Shown one piece after another: positions 27,976-38,062 of a stretch of DNA of 41,825 nucleotides (position 1 is the first letter of the stretch; each line of letters opens with the position of its first letter). The DNA is from Kofleriaceae bacterium (GTDB lineage: Bacteria; Myxococcota_A; Polyangia; Haliangiales; Haliangiaceae): contig JALHPV010000026.1 of NCBI GenBank assembly GCA_022842285.1, forward strand, positions 1 to 41,825, given 5' to 3'. Under the pieces are notes generated by a model. It was not told where the DNA came from. It did not search any database and saw only the letters and a list, made by a program, of their open reading frames with translations. Position numbers and translations under genes: made by a program.

Positions 27976-28168
27976 TCCACGCCAAATCGTCACGTCGGTC
28001 TTGGCTTCTACCGTGCGCTTCAAGGCGCCTCTCGCAAGCGGATGCGGGTCCTGAGGGTCCTGAGGGTCCTTTCCATCAGCAGGAGGCCTCGCCCTCAAGT
28101 CTCCTACGGCAGCCCCGGAGCTTGAAACGAGCCTCGCCTCAGCGCTCGTTTCGTGGTGTCGTCTCTAT
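27976..28168. other. Non-coding leader of the low-GC patch, with short repeats
   Basis: This 193-base gap between the tRNA fragment and the first small gene has no convincing reading frame. GGGTCCTGA is repeated in tandem at 28046-28054 and 28055-28063, followed by a partial third copy to about 28070. An inverted repeat follows at 28124-28152. I see no clear promoter and no Shine-Dalgarno sequence before the ATG at 28169. Confidence 0.5.
28124..28152. repeat. Inverted repeat upstream of the low-GC lipoprotein gene
   Basis: Nine-base perfect arms GAAACGAGC (28124-28132) and GCTCGTTTC (28144-28152) flank an 11-base loop. It ends 16 bases before the ATG at 28169. There is no T-run after it, so an operator or RNA hairpin in the leader fits better than a classical terminator. 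Confidence 0.5.
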
Positions 28169-28705
28169 ATGCGTAGTCTTGCGTTGGTGTGTGGGTTGGT
28201 CGGAGTGGCCGCATGCAGTCCCAGTTCATCACTGCCTGAAGAAACCGGGGCGGTGAACCAACGTGCTGTTGTTGCTGGCTCGTCCATCGTCGTTTCTGAG
28301 CAAGATATCTCAAGCCGTCTCGACGACATACTCTCGAACCAGCCAACCGATTTTTGGTGGCTTCGTCTCGATGTACCAGCCAGCCTTCTGCGCGGGGGAT
28401 CGATGAACTTCGACTTGACGAAGGACGACAGTCAAATAGTCTTCGCGCAGAGTTACCGAGACTCTTGTAATCCAATTGATCCGCGAAACATGAATATTTG
28501 CTGGCTCGTCGAATCCTATTCGGCAGGGGAAGCTGGACTCCGTGGGACCCTCTCATTGACTGTGGGCGAGTCGATTTCCGGCGGTTACGACGTGTACTGG
28601 GAAGGAGTTACGGACCGGTTTGAAGGCCCTTCACAATGGCACAGCCACGAAACCGTGGGGCGGATCAGCGTTTCCTCTGGCCAAGTCCTGGAGGCACCTC
28701 GATGA
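28169..28705 (+). CDS. Small putative lipoprotein in a low-GC patch
   Basis: A 178-residue protein I do not recognise. The signal MRSLALVCGLVGVAAC ends in a good lipobox, followed by a Ser-rich segment. The mature part has predicted strands and a Cys pair (RDSCNP, NICWL), consistent with a disulfide-bearing exported domain. Base composition differs from the rest of the window: the sampled line 28321-28380 is 53% G+C against about two-thirds elsewhere, and codons such as TTG, CGA, ATA and TCA are common. It overlaps the next small gene by ATGA. The patch begins beside a tRNA fragment, so recent transfer is plausible. Confidence 0.6.
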   Translation: MRSLALVCGLVGVAACSPSSSLPEETGAVNQRAVVAGSSIVVSEQDISSRLDDILSNQPTDFWWLRLDVPASLLRGGSMNFDLTKDDSQIVFAQSYRDSCNPIDPRNMNICWLVESYSAGEAGLRGTLSLTVGESISGGYDVYWEGVTDRFEGPSQWHSHETVGRISVSSGQVLEAPR

Positions 28706-29330
28706 GAGGCTTTAGGCCAAATGGCGTTGTGCTGTCATCGCTAGTCTTCGGGGCGTTCGGGGCGGTTGCAGTGATGGTATCCGCTGATACTGCATTTGCG
28801 TACTGGGACTGGGCAGACGAGTTCGCTTCGGCCCAGCTGACAACACGCCTCGAGTCTGGAAACTCTGGGGGAGCGTCACTTGCGCATTTTTCGACCCGTT
28901 GGGTACAAATAATGAGCCTAGACCCTGGACGCCGTTGGGTGCGCAGACGATTGCAGGACGCTTCAATACGGTCGAGAAGGTGCAGCGGAACCATAAGGAA
29001 ACGAGTCCAACCTCATGCGGCACTTGGACGGTATCGATCGCCCGGTGGCGGAAGGCCAACCCCCCCGCTGAGGGATCGTCGTGCTCGGCAAACGACGCGT
29101 CACTCGCGGTTCCCATCGGAAGTTCATCATTCACTGTAAACGGCTGCGGCAATGGAATGAACGATCCTACATATGTAAATCGTTTGAAACCGAGTTTTAA
29201 TTTCGCATCGGAGAGTAGCGTCACTCAGGGCACAACCATGGGGTATTTCTCACGGGTTCGACTCAGTAACGTTCAGACGAATCCAGATCCGTTCGAGTCG
29301 TACGGCTGTTTCAAAATTCTCTGGTTTTAG
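28702..29330 (+). pseudogene. Frameshifted small exported protein gene (single base missing in a G run)
   Basis: Read in frame from ATG 28702, the protein has a good signal peptide ending TAFA before YWDWADEFASAQLTTRL. The frame then degenerates and stops at 29139. The next frame, open through 28869 and ending at 29330, reads as convincing Cys-containing protein (SVTCAFFDPLGTNNEP ... YGCFKILWF). Adding one G to the five-G run at 28867-28871 joins the two as LESGNSGG-SVTCAFF, about 209 residues. It may be a true frameshift, a sequencing error at a homopolymer or, less likely, programmed -1 frameshifting. GC is low here (line 29161-29220 is 40%). It overlaps the upstream lipoprotein gene by ATGA. 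No family is recognised. Confidence 0.65.
28867..28871 (+). other. Frameshift point: run of five Gs
   Basis: TCT GGG GGA GCG in the first frame. A sixth G would restore one continuous frame into the downstream sequence. Slippage by one base at GGG-GGA would give the same product. Confidence 0.6.
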
Positions 29331-29390
29331 GAAGGTTCCCGGGGTGATGAAGGCGCTTGCATCAGGTACCGAGCCCACCGAGCCCCGATC

Positions 29391-30575
29391 CTACCGATGC
29401 ATCTGCTGGACGAGCGTCGGGATCCGATCGCTCACCTTCTGGAACCGCGCGGTGAGCAGCGTCGCGCCCTGAGCGACCGCGAGCTCGGGAGCATCGGCGA
29501 GGGTCACGCGGCCCACGCCGAACAGCGAGCTCATCTGGCGGCGGAAGGCCGGGATCATCGAGCTACCGCCGATCAGGCCGACGACATCGACGTCCTGCGG
29601 ACGCCAGCCGGCCCGGCGGAGGAGCTCGCCGACGACGTCGGCTGTGCGCGCGAGCTTCGCGTGCCACGTGGCCTCGGCCCATGGTCCCTCGAGCGTCAGG
29701 CGCAGGTCCTTGCGCACGCCCGCATGCAGATATGCATCGCGCATGACGAGGGGCGCAGACGTGCCCGAGGAGATCTGGCGCTTCGCACTCTCGCAGCGCA
29801 GCACGAGCTCGTTCCAGCGCACGACATCCCGATGCAGGTCGTAGCGCGAGTTGCGGTACACGATGGCGGCGATGGCTTCGGCCATCACGTCATCGAGGTC
29901 ATTGCCGCCGAGAAAGTGATCGCCATAGACCGCCACCGGACGGAAGCGCAGGCCCTCCTGCAGCACGGCCGAGACGTCGAACGTGCCGCCCCCGAAGTCG
30001 CAGACCACCACCCGGCGATGCGCGCTCTGCATGTGCAGATCGAGCGCGAGCGTACCGGCGATCGGCTCGGCGACCAGGTCGAGGACCTCGAGGTGAGCGA
30101 TCCGGGCCGCCTTCGTGATCGCCTCGCGGTAGCCATGCGGCGCATCGGCCGACAGCGTGATGACCGCGCGCTTGGGGGTCAGCCCGAACCGCTTCTCCGC
30201 GAGATCGCGAACGTGAGCGAGGATGGCGGCGGCGATCTGCTCCGGGGCGATCGACTGGGCGAGCTTCAGGACCGGCTTGTCGCTGGTAAGGTCGACCTGG
30301 AACGGCACCCCTGCGGCGTAGCGCCGCACCAGCTCGCTACTGGACGGAAGACCGAGCAGGCGTTTCACCGAGCGGACCACCCGGGACGGATCGGTCCACT
30401 GCCGCGCTGCGGCGCGATGCCCCACCTCGAGTCCGCCCCGGTCGGGTACGAAGGCAATCGAGGGGATGACGGATCCGCCGTTATCTTGGACGAGCTCGAT
30501 CCGGTCGCCCACGAGGGCACCGGCGATGGTCGTGCTGGACCCGAAATCGATCCCGAGCACGAGCTCGCGGGGCAT
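29391..30575 (-). CDS. Hsp70/DnaK-like ATPase, nucleotide-binding domain only
   Basis: A 394-residue Hsp70-type actin-fold ATPase. Phosphate motif 1 is [12 protein letters not shown] (residues 8-19), the connect region is [14 protein letters not shown], phosphate motif 2 is [16 protein letters not shown] (near 188-203), and the adenosine motif is [18 protein letters not shown] (near 340). The protein ends about 50 residues after the adenosine motif, just where DnaK would begin its linker and substrate-binding domain. It is thus a nucleotide-binding domain alone, not a truncation of the frame: the C-terminus finishes the fold. No dnaJ or grpE is next to it. It is divergent from pckA, with 62 bases between starts. 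A regulatory or scaffold role is more likely than protein folding (inference). Confidence 0.85.
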   Translation of the reverse strand: MPRELVLGIDFGSSTTIAGALVGDRIELVQDNGGSVIPSIAFVPDRGGLEVGHRAAARQWTDPSRVVRSVKRLLGLPSSSELVRRYAAGVPFQVDLTSDKPVLKLAQSIAPEQIAAAILAHVRDLAEKRFGLTPKRAVITLSADAPHGYREAITKAARIAHLEVLDLVAEPIAGTLALDLHMQSAHRRVVVCDFGGGTFDVSAVLQEGLRFRPVAVYGDHFLGGNDLDDVMAEAIAAIVYRNSRYDLHRDVVRWNELVLRCESAKRQISSGTSAPLVMRDAYLHAGVRKDLRLTLEGPWAEATWHAKLARTADVVGELLRRAGWRPQDVDVVGLIGGSSMIPAFRRQMSSLFGVGRVTLADAPELAVAQGATLLTARFQKVSDRIPTLVQQMHR

Positions 30576-30621
30576 ATGCCCGTGGGTCGACCGGATCGTC
30601 GGTGATTAAAGGGGTCCGAGT

Positions 30622-30630
30622 TGGTATAAC
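30622..30630 (+). promoter_or_regulatory. Extended -10 promoter of pckA
   Basis: TGG plus TATAAC (30625-30630) is an almost consensus extended -10. It ends seven bases before ATG 30638, so the mRNA should be leaderless. No -35 is evident. The divergent Hsp70-like gene starts at 30575, so its control elements must share this space. Confidence 0.55.
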
Positions 30631-30637
30631 GCGCCCC

Positions 30638-32218
<1,581 letters not shown>

Positions 32219-33826
32219 CTACGAGATCGAGACCGGGGTCACGGTCGGAATCGGCGTGTCCCGGCGCGGCGCCGCGTCGGCGCGCGGCCCGACGAGCAGG
32301 TACGTGGTCATCAGGCCCTTGCCCTTGATCTCCATGGGCGGGCGCTCCTCGAAGTCGAACTCGTCGCGGGCGCTCTCGTAGGTCACGGCGCTGACATGCA
32401 CGCGGCCGGGTAGCCCGAACGACTCCATGCGGCTCGCGGTGTTCACCGTGTCGCCCCACAGGTCGTAGATGAACTTCTTCTCGCCGATGACGCCCGCGAC
32501 GACCGAGCCGGTGTGCATGCCGACGCGGATCGTGAGGTCGGAGTCCGTTCTCGCCGCGTACTCGTCGATCGCCGCGATCATGTCGATCGCCATGCGGGTC
32601 ATCGCCGTCGCGTGATCGGCGATGGGGCGCGGGATGCCGGCGACGACCATGTACGCATCACCGATGGTCTTGATCTTCTCGAGGCCGTGCCGCTCCGCGA
32701 GTCGATCGAACAGCGAGAACAGCTCGTTCAGCATCGACACGAGCTGCTCGGGGCTCGTACGCGACGACAGCGCGGTGAAGCCCACGATGTCCGCGAACAG
32801 GACGGTCACGGCCTCGAACCGGTCGACGATGAGGCCCTTGCTCGTCTTCAAACGCTCCGCGATCGCGGCCGGCAACACGTTCAGGAGCAGGCGCTCGCTC
32901 GTCGCCTTCTCGGCGGAGAGCTCGCGGGTGCGCTGGGCCACGAGCTCCTCGAGGTTCTCGCTGTGGACCTGGATGCTGTCTGCCATCGCGTTGAAGTTCT
33001 GGCCGAGCTGCCCGATCTCGTCGTTCCCGACGACCGTCGTGCGCGCCGCCAGCTCCTTGTCCGCGAAGCGCTTCACCGTCGCCGACAAGGCGAGGAGCGA
33101 GCGCGTGAGCACCGTGCCCATCGCCACCGAGATGACGAGCGAGAGCACGATGGCCGCGATCGAGATCTCGAGCGCCAGCTCCTTGGCCTCGGAGACCGCC
33201 GCCTGTACCTGGGTGTCCGCGATGTCGATCCCGAGGACGGCGAGGCACGCGCCATCGGCCCGCCGCAGCGGCTCGCCATCGGGGCCGACGAGCGGCTGGT
33301 ACGCGGAGACCGAGCTGAGCTTGAAGGTCTCGTCGTAGACGAACTCGCGCTCGAGCTGCGGCGAGCACTCGCCGAGCGCCTTGCCGAGGAGGGGGGCCGT
33401 CACCTCGTAGGGCTGGGCGAAGTGCGAGATCTCTTCGCTCGCGGCGCCCTTCGCCGTCAGCTCGAGCACGTCCGCATCCGCGATGAAGCGAGCCACCGCT
33501 GGATCGGCCGTCGGCGTCAGCACGTACACGAACCGGATCAGGTCCGGTTCGGCGGCACGGATCGCGCGGAGCTGGGCGACCACCCGCCTGAAGGCCGCCG
33601 TCTCCTCGATGGTCGCCGGTTGCGCCTCGTCGAGCTTGCTCGCCAGCTCGCGCACCTCCGGTCCGTCGACCGAGTGCGCGCCGACGTGGGCGATGTCGTG
33701 CAGGCGCTGGCCGAGGTCCTCGCGCAGGCGCGAGTCGACGAAGCGGTACATGACGACCGCCAGTACGAGCGAGACCAGCGTGCTCACGAGGAAGAACGCC
33801 GTCGTGATCTTTGGACGCAGTCTCAC
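32219..33826 (-). CDS. Membrane-bound class III adenylate cyclase with sensor domain and HAMP
   Basis: A 535-residue sensor cyclase. A first span near residues 8-28, an extracytoplasmic domain of about 165 residues, a second span (ISIAAIVLSLVISVAMGTVL, near 215) and a HAMP linker (RFADKELAARTTVVGNDEIGQL) precede a class III catalytic domain. Metal-binding aspartates are in LFADIVGFTALS and TIGDAYMVVAG. The purine-selecting pair is Lys (EKIKTIGD) and Asp (YDLWGDTVN), as for ATP, and the NTASRME motif supplies the transition-state Asn and Arg. It should make cAMP in response to a periplasmic signal, not known. GTG 33826 has a GGGGGAG sequence six bases upstream. It converges on pckA with no gap between stops. 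Confidence 0.93.
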   Translation of the reverse strand: MRLRPKITTAFFLVSTLVSLVLAVVMYRFVDSRLREDLGQRLHDIAHVGAHSVDGPEVRELASKLDEAQPATIEETAAFRRVVAQLRAIRAAEPDLIRFVYVLTPTADPAVARFIADADVLELTAKGAASEEISHFAQPYEVTAPLLGKALGECSPQLEREFVYDETFKLSSVSAYQPLVGPDGEPLRRADGACLAVLGIDIADTQVQAAVSEAKELALEISIAAIVLSLVISVAMGTVLTRSLLALSATVKRFADKELAARTTVVGNDEIGQLGQNFNAMADSIQVHSENLEELVAQRTRELSAEKATSERLLLNVLPAAIAERLKTSKGLIVDRFEAVTVLFADIVGFTALSSRTSPEQLVSMLNELFSLFDRLAERHGLEKIKTIGDAYMVVAGIPRPIADHATAMTRMAIDMIAAIDEYAARTDSDLTIRVGMHTGSVVAGVIGEKKFIYDLWGDTVNTASRMESFGLPGRVHVSAVTYESARDEFDFEERPPMEIKGKGLMTTYLLVGPRADAAPRRDTPIPTVTPVSIS

Positions 33827-33852
33827 CCGGCTCCCCCGCCCCGATCATCACA

Positions 33853-35913
33853 CTACTTGCCGGCGAGGTACTTCTCGAACGCCTTGAAGTTGTACGGGCG
33901 CCCGAGGAAGTCCGCGACCAGGTCCGCCGCCGGCTTCGTCCCGCCCGCCGCGAGCACCTTGTCGCGATACGCGTGCGCCGTCGCCGTCGACATCAGGCCC
34001 GCCTTCTTGAACGGCGTGAGGAGGTCGGCGGCGATGACCTTGCTCCACATGTACGTGTAGTACATGGACGAGTAGCCGACGAGGTGCCCGAACGAGGTGT
34101 GGAACTTCGTGCCCTCGACGTAGGCAAACGGCGTGTACTTCGCCTGCAGCGTCTTCAGCACCGCGAGCTGGTCGAGCTTCGCCGGATCGGCCTGGTGGTA
34201 CTGGAGCGCGAGCGCCGCGTAGAGCATCTGCTGGACCACGGCGATGCCCTCGCCAAAGCCGCGCGACTTGTTCATCGCGTCGACGAGCTGCTTCGGGATG
34301 ACCTCGCCCTGCGCGTTCTTGGCGAAGCGCGCGAGGGTCTCGTGCGACCAGCCCCACTCCTCGAACATCTGCGACGGCGCCTCGACGAAGTCGTGCTCCG
34401 TGGCGACCCCGCTCTGCGAGACCCAGCGCTGGTTGCCCCCGAGGACGTGGTGCATGAGGTGACCGAACTCGTGGAACATCGTCACGACGTCGCCGTGCTC
34501 CATGAGCGAGCTGCCCTCGGGGAAGTTGCAGACGAGCACGCCCTCGGGCCGCTGCACGTCCGTGACGCCGGTGAGCAGCGTGAACTGCGCCGCGTGCTTG
34601 TACTTGTCGGCGCGGGGATGCATGTCGAGGTAGATGCGCCCGAGGACGGTGGAGCCGCGCGTGACATCGAAGACCTTCACCGACGAGTGCCAGGTGACGA
34701 CGTTCGTGACGGGTGCGAACTTCACGTCGTAGAGCGTGGACGTGATGTCGAGGAGCCCGGCGAGGGTCTGTTCGTACGGGAAGTACGTACGCACGACCTG
34801 ACTGTCGACCGCGTACTTCTCCTTCTTGAGCTGCGTCTCGAGGAGGGCCTTCTGCCAGTCGCCGACACTCTTCGCCGCCTTGTCGGTCTTCTTCAGCTGC
34901 GCGAGGAGCTCGGCGTAGTCCCGCTTCGCGCGCGGCTTCGCGAGCTTCGTGATGCGGTCGATGAAGTCCTGTGCGGCCTTGCCGCCGCGGAGCATCTTGT
35001 CGTCGCTCTGGTAGTCCGCCCAGGTCGCAAAGCCGAGCAGCTTCGCCTTCTCGGCGCGCAGGGTGAACAGCTTCGTGAACAGCGCCTCGTTCGTCTTGTC
35101 GCCGCGGCTGCGGAACTTGATGTACAGCTGCTTCCGCAGCTCGTCGTCGGCCGCGTACGTGACGAAGGGGATGTAGTCGGGGTAGTCGGTCGAGATCTTG
35201 ATGACGCCCTGCGCATCCGGCTTGTGCAGCGCGATCCAGTCCTCGGGCATGCCCGCGAGGCGCTTGGCATCGGTGACCTCGATGTACCGCGTGTCCTCGG
35301 CGATCGCCTGCTGGATCTGCTGACCGAGCGCGGTCATCTCCTCGTCGATGGCCGCGATGCGCGTCCGCTGAGCGTCGTCGAGGGTGACCCCGGCGCGCTT
35401 CATGTCGCGCAGCGAGGTCATGTGGAAGCGCTGGGTGGTCGCATCGGCGGCCTTCACGTCGACGGCAGCGACCGCGTCGTAGAGCGGGCGGTTCAGCGAT
35501 AGCTCCGAGCTGTACTGGGAGACCTCGCTCTCGCACGCCCGGGCGGCGTCTCGCACGCCCTGGTCGGGATGCACCGACTGCATGAGGCTCGCGAGCGCGC
35601 CGGCGTTGCTCAGGAGGCGCATGAGCTCGTTGAACGGCACGAGCGTCGCATCGATGGTGCGCGCGGCGCCGGCCTGCCCGATCACGAGGTCCTGCTGCGC
35701 CTTGGCGCCCGCGATCAGCGCGCGGCACAAGGCGAGGTGTTCCTCGCCCGGCGAGAGGGCCTTTTGACCGGGCGGCACCGGGTCCTCGGGCGGCGGCCTC
35801 GACGTCATGTCGGACGGCGTCACCTCGACAGGCGTCGCGGGCTGCGTCGGGGTGGGCGCGGCGCTGCCACATGCGGCGACGAGCAGGAGGGCGGACAACA
35901 GGCGGAGCTTCAT
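33853..35913 (-). CDS. M3-family (thimet oligopeptidase-like) metallopeptidase, lipoprotein
   Basis: A 686-residue M3 zinc oligopeptidase. The zinc site is TMFHEFGHLMHHVLGG, with HEFGH near residue 480 and the second-shell Glu in the following helix (THEHDFVEAPSQMFEEWGW). The N-terminus MKLRLLSALLLVAAC is a lipoprotein signal, followed by a Pro/Thr-rich linker. Most bacterial M3 peptidases (OpdA, Dcp) are cytoplasmic or simply periplasmic, so a lipid anchor is unusual. It starts eight bases after the M13 peptidase gene ends, so the two are an operon. The longer upstream frame is a shadow of that gene. Together they could digest peptides at the envelope, fitting a predatory or protein-scavenging life (inference). 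Confidence 0.93.
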   Translation of the reverse strand: MKLRLLSALLLVAACGSAAPTPTQPATPVEVTPSDMTSRPPPEDPVPPGQKALSPGEEHLALCRALIAGAKAQQDLVIGQAGAARTIDATLVPFNELMRLLSNAGALASLMQSVHPDQGVRDAARACESEVSQYSSELSLNRPLYDAVAAVDVKAADATTQRFHMTSLRDMKRAGVTLDDAQRTRIAAIDEEMTALGQQIQQAIAEDTRYIEVTDAKRLAGMPEDWIALHKPDAQGVIKISTDYPDYIPFVTYAADDELRKQLYIKFRSRGDKTNEALFTKLFTLRAEKAKLLGFATWADYQSDDKMLRGGKAAQDFIDRITKLAKPRAKRDYAELLAQLKKTDKAAKSVGDWQKALLETQLKKEKYAVDSQVVRTYFPYEQTLAGLLDITSTLYDVKFAPVTNVVTWHSSVKVFDVTRGSTVLGRIYLDMHPRADKYKHAAQFTLLTGVTDVQRPEGVLVCNFPEGSSLMEHGDVVTMFHEFGHLMHHVLGGNQRWVSQSGVATEHDFVEAPSQMFEEWGWSHETLARFAKNAQGEVIPKQLVDAMNKSRGFGEGIAVVQQMLYAALALQYHQADPAKLDQLAVLKTLQAKYTPFAYVEGTKFHTSFGHLVGYSSMYYTYMWSKVIAADLLTPFKKAGLMSTATAHAYRDKVLAAGGTKPAADLVADFLGRPYNFKAFEKYLAGK

Positions 35914-35921
35914 GGACAACC

Positions 35922-38018
35922 TCACCAGACCGTACACGTCTTCGACGGGTTCATCGGCGTGCCGGGGGCGCACTTGAACGCCCGGGCAAACTCGGGATTG
36001 TTGCGGAGGGCGCCGTAGACGCGGAACTTGGGCGGCGCGTGCGGATCGCTCACGAGCAGCTGCTCGAGGTACTGCTTGCGCTCCCGCGAGCACCACGCCT
36101 GCCCCGCGGCGATGAAGAACTGCTGGTCCTCGTCGAAGCCTTCGGCGACGGTGCGATCGGTCGCGTTCGCCCGGAGCTGGCGATACGCCTTGAACGCCAT
36201 CTTGACGCCGCCGATGTCGGCGACGTTCTCGCCGACCGTCAGCTGACCGTTGATGAACGTCTTCGGCAACACCTCGAACGTCGAGTACTGCTCGGCGACG
36301 CAGGTCGTGCGCGCCGCGAACTGCGTCGCGTCGTCGGACGTCCACCAGGACTTCCACAAGCCCGTGCTGTCGAACTGCGAGCCCTGATCGTCGAAGCCAT
36401 GCGTGAGCTCGTGGCCCATCACCATGCCCACGCCACCGAGGTTCGCGGCGACGGACCGCCCGGCGTCGAAGAACGGAGCCTGGAGAATGCCGGCCGGCAG
36501 CGCGGTGCGGTTCTCGGCCGGGCTGTAGTAGGCGTCGACGGAGTACGCGTTCATGTACCACTCGCCGCGATCTACCGACTTGCCCGCGCGGCTCATCACG
36601 CGCTTCGTCTCGGCCGCGAGCGCACGCAGCGTGTTGCCCGCGAAGTCATCGGCCTTCACATCGAAGGTGTAGGGGCGCCATCGGTCGGGATACCCGATCA
36701 TGCGCACCGTCGCGGCGAGCTTCTGGCGCGCCACGGTCCGCGTCGCGGCCGACAACCACTCCGTCGTGGCGAGCTCGGCGTCCATCACCGCCGCGAGCGC
36801 CGCGAACAGCTCGGTGGCCTGCTGCCGCGCCGTCGGCGGAAAGTGAGCGGCCACGTACGCCTCGCCGAGAAGATCGGGCAACGCCTCCGCCGTCGCGTCG
36901 ACACACCGCTTCGCACGCGGCCGCTGCGCCTGCACGCCGCGCGTGACCTTCGCGAGCTGGAACATCTCCTCGTCGAAGGCGGCCGGCAGCTGGAAGGCGA
37001 GCGCCGCGACGTAGTGATAGACGAAGTAGTTCGACCACTGGGCTGGCTTGAACTGCTTGCGCAGCGCATCGAGCTTCGCGAAGTAGGCCGGCGTCCCGAC
37101 GACGACCTGCTTGCCGGGCGTGATCGAGAGCGCCTTCCAGTAGGCCTTCCAGTCGACCGACTTCGTGGTCTTCGCGAGCTTCTTCGGTGATGTCGGGTTG
37201 TAGAAGCTCGCGATGTCCCGCGCTTGCTCGGCCGTCTTCGTGTGCTTCGCGAGCGCGGTCTCGATCGCGACAACATCGGTCGCCGCGCTCTCGCCGCGCG
37301 CCGGATCGACCAGCTTCATGAAGCGCCCGACGTGGGCCTTGTAGGCCGCGAGCTCGTCGGCGAAGCCCGCGTCGACGTAGTAGTCGCGGCTCGGCAGCGC
37401 GAGGCCGCCCGCGTCCACGTACACCGCGTAGCGGCCCGGGTCCTTGATATCGATATCCACGACCGTCGAGAACACCGCGCCCACGCCGACCTTGTGCAGC
37501 TCGATCAACGCGGCCAGCCAGCCCTTCGGGGATGACACCGCCCTCAGCTTGGTCAGGGTCGGCGCCAGCGGCGCGAGCCCCGCCTTCTCGATGGCGTCCG
37601 TCGCCAGGCACGCCTGGTGGAAGTCGCCGAGCTTGCCGGTCGCGGTGGCCAGGAGCGCACCGAGCCTCTCGGTCGTCTGCTCGTGGACCTCGCTGAACCG
37701 GGACCACACCGCGTGGTCGTCGGGGACGGGGTGCTTCGCGATCCAGCCGCCGCACGCGAACTGATAGAAGTCCACACACGGGTCCGCCGTCGTATCGAGG
37801 GAGTCGGCCTCGAGCCCCACCTCGGCGAGCGAGACCAGCCGCGCATCGGAAGCGATGGGCGTACCGGTGATGGTCGTCGGCGCCGCATCGACGGGCGGTG
37901 CATCGGGGGCGACCACCACGCCCGATCCCGCCCCGGTGATGGTCGGGCCCGAGGTCCCGGCACCAGGCCCCGAGCACGCGGCAATCACGAGGAACACGAG
38001 GGAGTTACGCGGCCTCAT
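35922..38018 (-). CDS. M13-family (neprilysin-like) metallopeptidase, lipoprotein
   Basis: A 698-residue M13 zinc endopeptidase (PepO/neprilysin family). The signal ends in VIAAC, and a Thr/Pro/Ala-rich linker follows. Near residue 535 lies VMGHELTHGFDDQGSQFD with HELTH. ENVADIGGVKMAFKAY (near 597) supplies the third zinc ligand, and NAYSVDAYYSPAENRTALPAGILQAPFFD is the substrate-binding stretch. The C-terminal PEFARAFKCAPGTPMNPSKTCTVW is the family ending. ATG 38018 starts the signal; GATAAC ends ten bases upstream. It is the first gene of a two-gene operon with the M3 peptidase. M13 enzymes cut peptides below about 5 kDa, and M3 enzymes trim still smaller ones. Confidence 0.95.
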   Translation of the reverse strand: MRPRNSLVFLVIAACSGPGAGTSGPTITGAGSGVVVAPDAPPVDAAPTTITGTPIASDARLVSLAEVGLEADSLDTTADPCVDFYQFACGGWIAKHPVPDDHAVWSRFSEVHEQTTERLGALLATATGKLGDFHQACLATDAIEKAGLAPLAPTLTKLRAVSSPKGWLAALIELHKVGVGAVFSTVVDIDIKDPGRYAVYVDAGGLALPSRDYYVDAGFADELAAYKAHVGRFMKLVDPARGESAATDVVAIETALAKHTKTAEQARDIASFYNPTSPKKLAKTTKSVDWKAYWKALSITPGKQVVVGTPAYFAKLDALRKQFKPAQWSNYFVYHYVAALAFQLPAAFDEEMFQLAKVTRGVQAQRPRAKRCVDATAEALPDLLGEAYVAAHFPPTARQQATELFAALAAVMDAELATTEWLSAATRTVARQKLAATVRMIGYPDRWRPYTFDVKADDFAGNTLRALAAETKRVMSRAGKSVDRGEWYMNAYSVDAYYSPAENRTALPAGILQAPFFDAGRSVAANLGGVGMVMGHELTHGFDDQGSQFDSTGLWKSWWTSDDATQFAARTTCVAEQYSTFEVLPKTFINGQLTVGENVADIGGVKMAFKAYRQLRANATDRTVAEGFDEDQQFFIAAGQAWCSRERKQYLEQLLVSDPHAPPKFRVYGALRNNPEFARAFKCAPGTPMNPSKTCTVW

Positions 38019-38062
38019 CGCCGACGACGTTATCACCACGCAACCGGGCCAGGGTGCCGCCG

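Noticed and set aside
24252-27980. A 1242-codon open frame on the reverse strand
   Set aside because: It is the shadow of the amidohydrolase gene. Its first residues simply translate the tRNA fragment backwards, and no domain is visible.
28704-29224. A reverse-strand frame of 170 codons in the low-GC patch (28712-29224)
   Set aside because: It lies opposite the frameshifted exported-protein gene, whose forward translation has a signal peptide and patterned cysteines. The reverse translation shows neither.
29368-29385. Direct repeat ACCGAGCCC x2 as a possible insertion target duplication
   Set aside because: The copies are immediately tandem with nothing between them, so they do not flank an element.
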